Origin: an uncultured bacterium
Lineage (GTDB): Bacteria > Bacillota_I > Bacilli_A > RFN20 > CAG-826
Assembly: GCA_949299335.1 (NCBI GenBank)
Contig: CASGAD010000005.1
Location: forward strand, 1 to 43,820
DNA: 43,820 nucleotides
Direction: 5' to 3'
The translations under genes were made by a program, and so were the position numbers. This document shows positions 8,296-16,543 of the stretch, one piece after another. Numbering within the stretch: position 1 is the first letter of the stretch; every line of letters starts with the position of its first letter. The notes beneath the pieces were generated by a model that saw nothing but the letters and a program-made list of their open reading frames with translations, searched no databases and was not told the DNA's origin.

Positions 8296-8328
8296 CTATT
8301 AGTTGTATTTTCTATCAACTATTAGTTG
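8293..8328. promoter_or_regulatory. Two identical palindromic operators
   Basis: CAACTATTAGTTG occurs at 8293-8305 and again at 8316-8328. Each is a perfect palindrome with 6-bp arms around one base, and the centres are 23 bp apart (about two helical turns). The first covers the -35 box of the XRE gene. This is the layout of a cooperative repressor site, presumably for the XRE protein itself. Confidence 0.65.
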
Positions 8329-8423
8329 ATTTTCATTATAAACCAGTAATTAATTATGCTAAATATTTATTATTACACTTTATTAAGATCTAATTTCTTA
8401 ATAAAAGATAAAAATTACAAAAT

Positions 8424-8508
8424 TGGTGCACAAGACAAGGCTCGAACTTGCACGGATTGCTCCACTAGCTTCTGAAACTAGCACGTTTACCAATTACGTC
8501 ACTTGTGC
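8424..8508 (-). tRNA. tRNA-Leu(CAG)
   Basis: Read on the - strand the sequence folds as a class II tRNA. GCACAAG/CTTGTGC is the acceptor stem with discriminator A and an encoded CCA. CTAGT/GCTAG with loop TTCAGAA is the anticodon arm with anticodon CAG at 8472-8474. A variable arm with GGA/TCC and a T-arm with loop TTCGAGC follow. Confidence 0.93.
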
Positions 8509-8575
8509 GTGAAAATATTTTACATAATATAAATAAGAAAATAAACAAAATCAAAAAATGCACTATAATAAAACT

Positions 8576-9319
8576 ATGGAAGAATACATTTATAAATTAA
8601 AAGAATTAATCGATAACGCTAAATCAATCGTCTTTTTTGGTGGCGCTGGAGTTTCTACTGAAAGTGGCATTAAAGATTTTAGAAGTAAAGATGGATTATA
8701 CGCTTTGCATTCAAAATATGGTAAACCTTATGAAGTCATGCTTTCTCATAGTTACTTTGAAAATAATACCGACACTTTTTATGAGTTCTATAAAGAATTT
8801 ATGATTAAAGATGCTAAACCTAATGCCGCTCATAAATTTTTAAGTTTTTTGGAATCAAACCTACATAAAGAAGTCACAATTATTACACAAAATATAGATG
8901 GACTACATCAAGAAGCAGGCAGTAAAAATGTTGTTGAGCTCCATGGCTCAATTCATCGCAACTATTGTACTCAATGTGGTAAGTCATTTTCATTAGAATA
9001 TATAAAAAACTATAAAGGCACACCTAGGTGTGATAAGTGTAATTCAATTATTAAGCCTGATGTAGTTTTATATGAAGAACCACTTGATGAATACGCTATA
9101 ACTAAAGCGATGATTGCTTTATCAAAAGCTGATTTATTAATTGTGGCTGGAACTAGTTTAAAAGTATATCCAGCTGCTAGTTTTTTGAATTATTTTTATG
9201 GCTCTAATATTGTAGTAATCAATAAAGAAAAATTGGATATAAATAGGAAAATTACTTTAGAAATTAATGCTCCAATTGGCGAAACCCTTGAACAAGTACA
9301 AAAACTATATAGTAAATAA
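8576..9319 (+). CDS. cobB: NAD-dependent protein deacylase (sirtuin)
   Basis: This Sir2 protein removes acyl groups from lysines using NAD. It shows the family motifs in order: GGAGVSTESGIKDFRS (NAD binding), TQNIDGLHQ with the catalytic region ending ELHGS, a four-Cys zinc module (CTQCGKSF then CDKCNS), IKPDVVLYEE and GTSLKVYPA. I start at ATG 8576 (247 residues), which matches family length. An in-frame ATG at 8558 adds six residues. Neither start has a ribosome-binding site. A TATAAT at 8564-8569 lies so close that transcription could begin at the 8576 ATG itself, giving a leaderless mRNA. It stands alone between tRNA-Leu and a terminator. Confidence 0.9.
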   Translation: MEEYIYKLKELIDNAKSIVFFGGAGVSTESGIKDFRSKDGLYALHSKYGKPYEVMLSHSYFENNTDTFYEFYKEFMIKDAKPNAAHKFLSFLESNLHKEVTIITQNIDGLHQEAGSKNVVELHGSIHRNYCTQCGKSFSLEYIKNYKGTPRCDKCNSIIKPDVVLYEEPLDEYAITKAMIALSKADLLIVAGTSLKVYPAASFLNYFYGSNIVVINKEKLDINRKITLEINAPIGETLEQVQKLYSK

Positions 9320-9335
9320 TCAATAAAACTCAATT

Positions 9336-9371
9336 AAAAACCTGCAAATCTAACATTATTTGCAGGTTTTT
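9336..9371. terminator. Bidirectional terminator
   Basis: AACCTGCAAAT (9339-9349) pairs with ATTTGCAGGTT (9358-9368), flanked by A5 and T5 runs. It serves the sirtuin gene on + and the amino acid transporter operon on -. Confidence 0.8.
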
Positions 9372-9373
9372 AA

Positions 9374-10387
9374 CTATTCAGATACTTTCTCAACCCTTAA
9401 GAATTCTTTAAGTCTATCAGTCTTAGGATTTTCGAATATATCTTTTGGAGAACCACTTTCCACAATATAACCTTTATCCATAAAGACTACTTTATTTGCA
9501 ACATTTTTAGCAAAGTTCATTTCGTGAGTAACAACTATCATAGTCATTCCTGAACTAGCTAATTTTTTCATAACATTTAAAACTTCATCAACCATTTCAG
9601 GGTCTAAAGCACTAGTAGGTTCATCAAATAAAATTATTTCAGGATTCATGCATAGAGCTCTAGCGATAGCAACTCTTTGCTTTTGACCACCACTAAGTTC
9701 AGAAACTCGATAATTCATTCTATCTTGCATATTAACACTAGTTAAATGTTTAATAGCATTTTCTTTAGCTTCTTCATAACTACGATGTAAGACTTTAGTT
9801 TGAGCTAAAATACAATTGTCCAAAACATTATAGTTATTAAATAAATTGAAGCTTTGGAAAACCATTGTTAATTCACTTCTAATGTGATTAATTTCTTTTT
9901 GACTAATTGAAAAGCTAGGAATTTCTTTAATTGCGGCTTCATAACTTTCTTTATCGAAGAAATCTCTTTTATGAATTGGATGATGTCTAACTTCTTTAAA
10001 TTCCTTTTTAGCTTTTTTAATATAAGAAAGTAATTCTTTATTTGTTTTATCTTCAATATATTTATTTTGATAAATTGCTAAATTATCTTCTGTTCTTACA
10101 AGTTCATCTTCATATTTTGCTAATGCTTCGTTATAAGCCTTATAATCAACAAAATCATCTTTACATTTATAGATTTGGAAATATGGCTCATTATGATAAA
10201 CTAATAATCCTCTAGTAGGTTCTTCTAATAAATTTAAACATCTTAAAAATGTAGATTTTCCACTTCCGCTAGGCCCAATAATAGCGATTACATCACTTTT
10301 TTTAACTTCTAAAGAAATATCTTTTAAAACTTTAGTTTTGCCAAAAAACTTAGCTAAATTTTCAACTTTTAAAATCGTTTCACTCAT
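9374..10387 (-). CDS. Amino acid ABC transporter ATP-binding protein, with ~100-residue insertion
   Basis: This cytoplasmic ATPase powers the importer encoded with the next two genes. It is GlnQ/HisP-like at both ends: Walker A GPSGSGKS (38-45), Q-loop MVFQSFNLF (near 175-183), signature LSGGQ (231-235), Walker B IILFDEP (251-257) and the switch His in VVTHEM. At 337 residues it is about 95 longer than usual. The extra part lies at about 66-165, between Walker A and the Q-loop, and is charged and helical (Lys/Glu/Tyr-rich), unlike the family. Such ATPases usually read straight from EEPTRG to the Q-loop here. The insertion may reach the ABC helical subdomain or an extra partner. It is the last gene of the lysine-riboswitch operon, starting 3 bp after the permease stop. 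Confidence 0.87.
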   Translation of the reverse strand: MSETILKVENLAKFFGKTKVLKDISLEVKKSDVIAIIGPSGSGKSTFLRCLNLLEEPTRGLLVYHNEPYFQIYKCKDDFVDYKAYNEALAKYEDELVRTEDNLAIYQNKYIEDKTNKELLSYIKKAKKEFKEVRHHPIHKRDFFDKESYEAAIKEIPSFSISQKEINHIRSELTMVFQSFNLFNNYNVLDNCILAQTKVLHRSYEEAKENAIKHLTSVNMQDRMNYRVSELSGGQKQRVAIARALCMNPEIILFDEPTSALDPEMVDEVLNVMKKLASSGMTMIVVTHEMNFAKNVANKVVFMDKGYIVESGSPKDIFENPKTDRLKEFLRVEKVSE

Positions 10388-10390
10388 AAA

Positions 10391-11176
10391 CTAAAGCTCC
10401 TTCTTTCTTAAAAAACGGAATGGATTATAGGAGAACTTAATTCCATCAAGTTTCATTTCGACTAATTTTAAAACGCCACTAGCTAATAAAGTTAAGCATA
10501 AATAGATTAAAGCTAAGATTAAGTAACATTCTAAGTAGGCAAATTCTCTTCCAGCGATAAGGACCATTCTATAATAAAGTTCAGTGACTGCGATAACATT
10601 TAAAACACTAGAATCCTTAATATTGACAATTAATTCATTACCAATTGTTGGTAAAGCATTTCTTAATGCTTGAGGCAATATAATACTAAAAGAAGTTCTT
10701 GCACTAGACATACCTAAACTTCTTGCACCTTCAACCTGTCCAATATCAACTCCATTAAGTCCACTACGAACAATTTCGCCCATATATGCAGCTGTATTCA
10801 AAGTAATGACAATTAATCCGGCATATAGCCAACCATTAAAAACACTACTTATTTCTCCAGTAGGAGTTAAATCGTTCCAATTAAGTCCAATACCACTACA
10901 AAAATATTTAAAAACGAGAGCTTGAACCATCATTGGAGTGCCTCTTAAAACTGTTGAATATACATTACAAAAAACTAAGCATATAGTTTTCAAAGTTCTT
11001 ATTAAAGCATTATCAGTTTCTTTATATTTTACATTTTTCCCATAAGCTAAAAAGATACCAAGCAATAATCCTACTCCGGTACCAAAAATAGCTAATATTA
11101 AAGTAGAAAGGGTTCCATATAAAATCATGGAACCATTTTCACCTAATATTTCGAACATTTTTTCGAAATTAATCAT
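10391..11176 (-). CDS. Amino acid ABC transporter permease (HisM/GlnP type)
   Basis: This is a 261-residue inner-membrane subunit with five or so transmembrane helices. It has the EAA coupling loop (GARSLGMSSARTSFSIILPQ, near 150-170) and the RGTPMMVQ segment typical of polar amino acid permeases. Its start overlaps the last base of the binding-protein stop, so translation is coupled. The permease probably works as a homodimer because no second permease gene is present. Lysine is the likely substrate, inferred from the upstream riboswitch. Confidence 0.9.
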   Translation of the reverse strand: MINFEKMFEILGENGSMILYGTLSTLILAIFGTGVGLLLGIFLAYGKNVKYKETDNALIRTLKTICLVFCNVYSTVLRGTPMMVQALVFKYFCSGIGLNWNDLTPTGEISSVFNGWLYAGLIVITLNTAAYMGEIVRSGLNGVDIGQVEGARSLGMSSARTSFSIILPQALRNALPTIGNELIVNIKDSSVLNVIAVTELYYRMVLIAGREFAYLECYLILALIYLCLTLLASGVLKLVEMKLDGIKFSYNPFRFLRKKEL

Positions 11177-12060
11177 TAAGCATTTTCTCCACTTCTAGTT
11201 GAAGCAGCCCCCATTAATTGGCTTCTAGTTTCATCACTTAATTTAGCTAAAGCAGCATTTAACTCTTCTTTAAGTTCGGTATTACCTTTTTTAATTCCGA
11301 TATTAACAGATAAACCTTTTTGATCATCTTCACTTAAGAAAGAATAATCAGCATATAAAATTCCTAATTTATCCTTATCCAAGTTGACCATCGCTTCAAC
11401 AACTGGTAGTTCAGCTGGCATAGCAAATGAATTGCCACTTAAGATATCATTAGCAGCTAATGGATATGTGCTTAATGGATCAGCATGTTTAATAGTTTTT
11501 CCTGCATCATTATTTGTAAAATAATCTTCGATAATACTATCACCAACAACTGATGATTGGCAAATTAAGGTTTTTCCATCAAAGATTTCTAATAATTCAT
11601 CATAGGTTGCAGGATTTTCTTTTGAATTTCCTTCAGGAATTGCGCTCTTATTAACTAAAAAAGCAAGATCACTTTTTAAATAAGCATCAGTAAAATCGAT
11701 TTGTTCTAATCTATCTGTTGTAACGGACATCCCAGCTAAAACCATATTAATTTCGCCAGTTTGTAAGGCTGGAATTAATCCATCCCAAGTAATTCTATGG
11801 ATTTCAACTTCCTTACCAGTTTCTTCAGATAAAAATTTAGCGACTTGAATATCATATCCATCGGCATATTCACTAGTTTTATAAATTGGTAAGGTATATT
11901 CGCTACTACTTGTCTCTGTCCAGTTGAATGGTTGATAATTACATTCCATTCCAATTACTAATTTGTCGTTAGTAACTTGACTAGACGCACAGCTACTAAT
12001 TGACATTGCCCCAACAAAGGCTAATGCTAAGCCACTTGCTTTTAAAATACTTTTTTTCAT
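11176..12060 (-). CDS. Amino acid-binding lipoprotein (SBP family 3), probably for lysine
   Basis: The 294-residue protein starts with a lipoprotein signal (lipobox SISSC, Cys24) and continues as a family 3 solute-binding protein: VIGMECNYQPFNWTE, GYDIQVAKFLSEETGKEVE, WDGLIPALQTGEINMVLAGMSVTTDR and DFTDAYLKS. GMECNYQPFNW is the usual substrate-pocket opening. It delivers an amino acid to the permease on the outer face of the membrane. GGAG lies before the ATG. It is the first gene after a lysine riboswitch with a terminator, so expression should fall when lysine is plentiful; on that ground I infer a lysine importer, though diaminopimelate or arginine could also be taken up. Confidence 0.9.
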   Translation of the reverse strand: MKKSILKASGLALAFVGAMSISSCASSQVTNDKLVIGMECNYQPFNWTETSSSEYTLPIYKTSEYADGYDIQVAKFLSEETGKEVEIHRITWDGLIPALQTGEINMVLAGMSVTTDRLEQIDFTDAYLKSDLAFLVNKSAIPEGNSKENPATYDELLEIFDGKTLICQSSVVGDSIIEDYFTNNDAGKTIKHADPLSTYPLAANDILSGNSFAMPAELPVVEAMVNLDKDKLGILYADYSFLSEDDQKGLSVNIGIKKGNTELKEELNAALAKLSDETRSQLMGAASTRSGENA

Positions 12061-12078
12061 AAAATTTCTCCTTTAAGT

Positions 12079-12107
12079 AAAAAAGATTGCATCGTATCGA
12101 TGCAATC
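12079..12107 (-). terminator. Riboswitch-controlled intrinsic terminator
   Basis: On the - strand, GATTGCATCG and CGATGCAATC form a perfect 10-bp stem with a 3-nt loop, followed by a U-run ending 19 nt before the transporter start codon. An overlapping small hairpin, TCTCA-TGT-TGAGA (12106-12118), shares bases with its 5' side and could act in switching. Confidence 0.85.
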
Positions 12108-12123
12108 TCAACATGAGAAATTT

Positions 12124-12296
12124 TACACCGATAGCGCCTCTAGAAAATTTTCTAGGAGTCTATAAGGATGTTCTCCCATAGCCCAATCAACATTAACGCC
12201 TTAATGTTGTTTCGGCGACCATACCTTTCACTTATTTCACAGGATGCCTCCTTCATAAGTTACTCTTTTAGGCCGCGCCTCTATCAATCTTCGTAA
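12124..12296 (-). ncRNA. Lysine riboswitch (L-box)
   Basis: Read on the - strand this has the conserved parts of the lysine aptamer in order: GAAGAT..GATAGAGGCGCGG near the 5' end, AGAGTAAC, GTCGCCGAA, a CAACATTAA/TTAATGTTG hairpin, GGGCTATGGGAGAACATCC, the CTAGAAAATTTTCTAG hairpin, and the closing GGCGCTATC. The 5' GATAG pairs with the 3' CTATC to close P1. A consensus promoter starts transcription at its first bases and a terminator hairpin follows before the importer genes. Known L-boxes turn off lysine biosynthesis and transport when lysine binds; here termination would shut the importer down. Confidence 0.92.
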
Positions 12297-12299
12297 GTA

Positions 12300-12327
12300 A
12301 TTATATTGGAGTTTCCTTTTTTGTCAA
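12300..12327 (-). promoter_or_regulatory. Consensus sigma-A promoter of the lysine-riboswitch operon
   Basis: TTGACA (12322-12327 on -) and TATAAT (12300-12305) are both perfect and 16 bp apart. The predicted start falls near 12293, the first bases of the aptamer. Between this and the opp operon (12328-12567) I see only AT-rich sequence, an 11-bp palindrome (ACAACGGTTGT, 12475-12485) and the opp terminator. Confidence 0.85.
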
Positions 12328-12532
12328 TAAGTAATTAATAATTCACTATAGAAAATTAATTCCCTCGCTATTTAAAGTATATGAAAAATAAATAGAAAAT
12401 TTAGTTTATGATTAATAAAATTTAAAAATTTATAAAAAATGGAAAAAAGTAATATCTATTTTTGTTGTTCTTATACAACGGTTGTTTTTGCTATAAGGAT
12501 AGAATCGTATAGCATATTGTTCTTTGACATAT

Positions 12533-12562
12533 AAAAGGCAGGTTTTTTTCTTAACCTGCCTT
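12533..12562 (-). terminator. Terminator of the opp operon
   Basis: AAGGCAGGTT and AACCTGCCTT form a perfect 10-bp stem (12535-12562), followed on the - strand by TTTTAT. It lies directly after the oppF stop. Confidence 0.75.
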
Positions 12563-12567
12563 CCTAC

Positions 12568-14598
12568 TTAGGCTTTTTGGAATTTGCCTTTATTTTTTCC
12601 TTTTGAAGCATGGACTAGAAGCGTGCCATCTTGTGATTTTGCTAACGCTTTTCCATATTTTAATGCTTCCTCTTTTGTGTCGAAAGTTTTAATAACTTTT
12701 TTGCCTTCTTTAAGAATTATTTTCCATTTATTATCAACTTTTTTTAGATGATAAACTTTCTTATGATCTGGATTTCTTTCTTTTAATACCTCTTTTCTCT
12801 TTCTAGCTTCTAAAACTTCTTCGATAGTCATGATTGGTCCAGTACGTTTTTCTGCGACCGTGCTCTCTACTTTTTCCTCATTATTTTCTTCAACTACATC
12901 AGCTTTTTCTTCCAAGATGATTTCGCTTTCAATATTAGTTTGAGCATTCTCACTAGTTTCTTCATTAATAGAATTTATAGGTTCATTAGTAACTGAATCA
13001 CTATTAATGATTTCATCCTCGTTAGAAGAAATAGTTACATCCGTAAGTTCACTAGAGATGTCTTTTGTTTCTTTATTAGCATCAATAGCAGCAATTTCTT
13101 GTTTGTATTTTTCAATTTCTACACTATTAGCTAAAACAAAATGACCTGGTAAAATCTCGACAAAAGATGGCTTATCCGTTGAATAATCGTGTTCAAGTTG
13201 AGGATTATAGACAATTCTATGACGTTTTTTCTCAGTGTATGGATTTGGCTTAGGAATTGCACTTAATAAACTTTTTGTATAAGGATGTAATGGATGCTTA
13301 AATAACTCATCAGTACTTGTTAACTCAACAATTTCACCAAAATACATAACCGCTATTCTATCGCAAAAGTATTTTACTACTGATAAATCATGAGCAATAA
13401 AAAGAATAGAAAGATTCATTTCATCTTTTAAATCGTTTAAAAGGTTAATGATTTGCGCTCTAATTGAAACATCAAGCGCAGAAATAGGTTCATCACAAAT
13501 AAGCAATCGAGGATTCATCACCAAAGCTCTCGCAATTCCAATACGTTGTCTTTGACCACCACTAAATTCATGAGGATAACGATTTGCATAGTCTTCAATC
13601 AAACCAACTCTATCTAAAGCTTTAATTACACGCTGATGATTTTCTTTCTTATTTTTAAGTCCTTGTATTTGCAAACCCTCAGTAATAATTGATTCAACAG
13701 TCATTCTTGGATCCAAACTATCGATAGGATCTTGGAAAATCATTTGGATTTCGCTCATTAAGCGATGGTTATTTTCTTTAAGATTTTTGATTTCCTCTTT
13801 TAATTTAAAAATTTCATTCTCATAGTGTTGATTATTGCGATTATTTTTTCTATTTTTTTCCAATTCATTTAGTTGCTTTTTTAAGACGGTAATTTTGTCA
13901 TCATAAACTCCGAGAGAATCGGCTTTTTTATCATCATAATGAATTTGATTAATTTTAGCTTTTTGAACTTTAATAATATTATCTTTTTTAGTTTTAGCTT
14001 CACTTATTTTTTTATCAAATTCTTCTTTCGAAATTTCTCCATTTTTTAAAGATTTACTTAATTCTTTTTTAAGTTTATTAAATCTAATTTTTGTATATTT
14101 AATTTCTTTTTCGTTCCATCTAGAACCAGCACCAATTCTATATCCTTTATAATAAATAGAGCCACTTGTAATGTTATAAAGTCTTATTATTGAACGACCA
14201 GTAGTAGTTTTACCACAACCGGACTCTCCAACTAAGCCAAAACATTCTCCTTCATGAACTTGAAAAGAGACATCATGAACCGCCTTTAATTTATATTTTG
14301 CTGCCCCACTTCCAAAATAAAAGTATTGTTTTAAATGATTCACACTTAAAATCACCTTTTGGTCAACATACTCTTGTTTAAATTTACATTTAGATTTGAT
14401 TGACTTTAATATTTCTTCTTCATTTTGAGAATTTTTTAGCTCATCAATTTGATTAACTGGGTGCTCATTTGTTTCTTCATCCTCTGAAAAAATACTAGGG
14501 TCCGAATCCATTGTATTTTGATACGCTTCGATGTTTTCTGAAAGTAATTTGCTACGAAGATTTTCAAGCTTTTTTTCTTCTTTATTTGATTTACTCAT
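12568..14598 (-). CDS. oppF: Oligopeptide ABC transporter ATPase OppF with DUF2188-like C-terminal domain
   Basis: This 676-residue ATPase is about twice the usual OppF length. Layout: a charged N-terminal extension (1-80); the ABC domain with Walker A GESGCGKT (124-131); a coiled-coil-like Lys/Glu/Asn-rich insertion (about 155-283) before the Q-loop MIFQDP; signature FSGGQRQR (345-352); Walker B LLICDEP (365-371); and the Opp/Dpp C-terminal region (HPLHPYTKSLLSAIP). After that come an acidic, Ser/Asn/Glu-rich linker (about 495-585) and a compact domain at about 613-673 (KVYHLKKVDNKWKIILKEG, FDTKEEALKYGKALAK, LLVHASKGK) that matches the DUF2188 pattern. OppF works with OppD to drive peptide import; the fused domain is unusual. 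Its start overlaps the oppD end by 8 bp. Confidence 0.88.
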   Translation of the reverse strand: MSKSNKEEKKLENLRSKLLSENIEAYQNTMDSDPSIFSEDEETNEHPVNQIDELKNSQNEEEILKSIKSKCKFKQEYVDQKVILSVNHLKQYFYFGSGAAKYKLKAVHDVSFQVHEGECFGLVGESGCGKTTTGRSIIRLYNITSGSIYYKGYRIGAGSRWNEKEIKYTKIRFNKLKKELSKSLKNGEISKEEFDKKISEAKTKKDNIIKVQKAKINQIHYDDKKADSLGVYDDKITVLKKQLNELEKNRKNNRNNQHYENEIFKLKEEIKNLKENNHRLMSEIQMIFQDPIDSLDPRMTVESIITEGLQIQGLKNKKENHQRVIKALDRVGLIEDYANRYPHEFSGGQRQRIGIARALVMNPRLLICDEPISALDVSIRAQIINLLNDLKDEMNLSILFIAHDLSVVKYFCDRIAVMYFGEIVELTSTDELFKHPLHPYTKSLLSAIPKPNPYTEKKRHRIVYNPQLEHDYSTDKPSFVEILPGHFVLANSVEIEKYKQEIAAIDANKETKDISSELTDVTISSNEDEIINSDSVTNEPINSINEETSENAQTNIESEIILEEKADVVEENNEEKVESTVAEKRTGPIMTIEEVLEARKRKEVLKERNPDHKKVYHLKKVDNKWKIILKEGKKVIKTFDTKEEALKYGKALAKSQDGTLLVHASKGKNKGKFQKA

Positions 14599-16543
14599 CT
14601 TTTGCTTCTCCTTTCATATCTTTTTCGTGTTCTTTATGCTCTTTTAAAGCATTTTCAATACGTGTTTTAACAATTGTTGGCATTTCAACTTTAGGAGCGC
14701 CTGGATATAAAAGCCAAGTTGCTGCATAATGAGTATCTGACACCTTAAAAAATGGTGGATTATATTTAAAATCGATTCCCATTGCATATTTGCTTCTTAA
14801 GGCAAAAGCATCGCCAGGAGGTGGAGTTAACATATCAGGTGGGGTTCCTGGGATAGCTTCCAATTTTTCCTTACTATCTATATCTGGTATAGACGATAAT
14901 AGTGCCCAAGTATAAGGATGTCTAGGGTCAAAAAATATTTCTTCAGCCAAACCATATTCGACAATTTTACCTGCATACATTACAGCTACTCGATCAGCCA
15001 TATTTGCAACAACGCCTAAATCGTGAGTAATAAATATACAGCTCAAATTTCTTTCTTCTTTTAACTTGTTTATAAGTTCGAGAATCTGTGCTTGAATAGT
15101 CACATCCAAAGCAGTTGTTGGTTCGTCACAAATTAAAATTTCTGGATCAGCAGTTAAGGCGATAGCGATAACTATTCTTTGTCTCATACCACCAGAGAAT
15201 TCAAATGGATATTGTCTATATCTTTTTTCAGCTAATGGTATTCCAACTTCTTTCATTACTTTTAATGCCATTCTTTTAGCTTCAGCCTTAGTAATTTTAG
15301 TGCTATTAATAAATGACTGCTTTTCACTATCAATTTTTTTATTTATGAGTTTAATTTTCTCATCAAATTCATCATATTGCTCGATACCAGTCTTTAAAAT
15401 AACAAGACTATCATCTTTAGCTGTTTTAGAGATATTTTTATCTTCGCTAGTTCTACGAATTTTCTTTAATTTCTTTTCAGCTAAAGCATTATGTCTCTCT
15501 ATTTCATCAATTTTCTTTTTGTCTTCAATAGTAAGATTTAACTTATATTTTTCAAAGTCATCAATAATTGATTTTTTTTCGGATTCTAATGAAGAAAGAT
15601 TTTGCATATGAGTATTTTTAAGATCTAAATAATACTTATTATTTTCAACTTTTGCAGACTTTTTCCTTTGCTTTAGCTCTTTTTTAAGTAAAGGCTTAAG
15701 ACTTTTGTAAGAAGATGCTAAGCATTGTCTTAGTTCGTGCAAATATTTGATTCTGTCTTCTAGTATTTGCTTTCTTTCTATATTTTCTTTATTGATTTTT
15801 TTATCAAAGTTTTTTAGTAAATTAATTTGTTTCTCAATAACATCTTTCTCATATTCGTGTATCGTCTTTTTTGACACACTATCGCCTAAAGTAGCATCAT
15901 CATTTGTTATGCTTACAAGTTTTTCCTCTAATCTTTCGATCTCATTAATGTTTCTTACTTTAAGATCGTTGATAAACTTATTAATTTCTTCAGTAAAATT
16001 CGAGTCATCTTTACCTTTACTTACATGATGCTTCAAATAAGATTTTATTAATTCTAACTCATTTCCAATCTTTTCTTTTTCATAATAAAAATTGGTTACG
16101 CAATTTCTATATTTGATTAATTCATTGGATATAAGTTGACTATAGTGTCTCTTCAAAATATTTTTATTAATTAAAGTAGCTTCAGTTATTTGTTTTCCGA
16201 TTCTCATGACCGGATTAAGAGCACTTAAAGGGTCTTGGAAAATCATTCCTATTTTATGTCCTCTTATACGATGAAATTCTTCTTCGCTTACACGTACTAA
16301 ATCTTCACCTTCATACATGATTGAACCATTTTCAATTATGGCATTAGCAGAGCTAATACCCATAATAGCTTTATTTGTTACTGATTTTCCACTTCCACTT
16401 TCTCCAACAATACACAAAGTTTCTCCTTGGTAAAGGTCAAATGAAACACCTCTAACAGCATGAACAATCCCTCTATCAGTTTTAAAAGATATAGCTAAAT
16501 TTTTAACTGATAATACAATTTCCTTGTTTTCCATATTATTCAC
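14591..16543 (-). CDS. oppD: Oligopeptide ABC transporter ATPase OppD with large coiled-coil insertion
   Basis: The 650-residue ATPase keeps all core motifs: Walker A GESGSGKS (47-54), Q-loop MIFQDPLSALNP (100-111), signature FSGGMRQR (449-456), Walker B ILICDEP (469-475), switch His in FITHDL, and the HPYTWALLSSIP Opp/Dpp tail. Between the Q-loop region and the signature there are about 290 extra residues (125-415), highly charged and heptad-like, predicted to be long coiled coil. Ordinary OppD proteins are about 330-350 residues. The insertion falls in the helical subdomain, which touches the permease or the partner ATPase, so a structural or regulatory role is likely. Start and stop overlap the neighbours by 8 bp each, so oppC-oppD-oppF are translationally coupled. 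Confidence 0.88.
   Translation of the reverse strand: MNNMENKEIVLSVKNLAISFKTDRGIVHAVRGVSFDLYQGETLCIVGESGSGKSVTNKAIMGISSANAIIENGSIMYEGEDLVRVSEEEFHRIRGHKIGMIFQDPLSALNPVMRIGKQITEATLINKNILKRHYSQLISNELIKYRNCVTNFYYEKEKIGNELELIKSYLKHHVSKGKDDSNFTEEINKFINDLKVRNINEIERLEEKLVSITNDDATLGDSVSKKTIHEYEKDVIEKQINLLKNFDKKINKENIERKQILEDRIKYLHELRQCLASSYKSLKPLLKKELKQRKKSAKVENNKYYLDLKNTHMQNLSSLESEKKSIIDDFEKYKLNLTIEDKKKIDEIERHNALAEKKLKKIRRTSEDKNISKTAKDDSLVILKTGIEQYDEFDEKIKLINKKIDSEKQSFINSTKITKAEAKRMALKVMKEVGIPLAEKRYRQYPFEFSGGMRQRIVIAIALTADPEILICDEPTTALDVTIQAQILELINKLKEERNLSCIFITHDLGVVANMADRVAVMYAGKIVEYGLAEEIFFDPRHPYTWALLSSIPDIDSKEKLEAIPGTPPDMLTPPPGDAFALRSKYAMGIDFKYNPPFFKVSDTHYAATWLLYPGAPKVEMPTIVKTRIENALKEHKEHEKDMKGEAKDE

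Noticed and set aside
8558-8575. Six extra N-terminal codons for the sirtuin
   Set aside because: They overlap the likely -10 box, have no ribosome site, and are not needed for the family's usual length.
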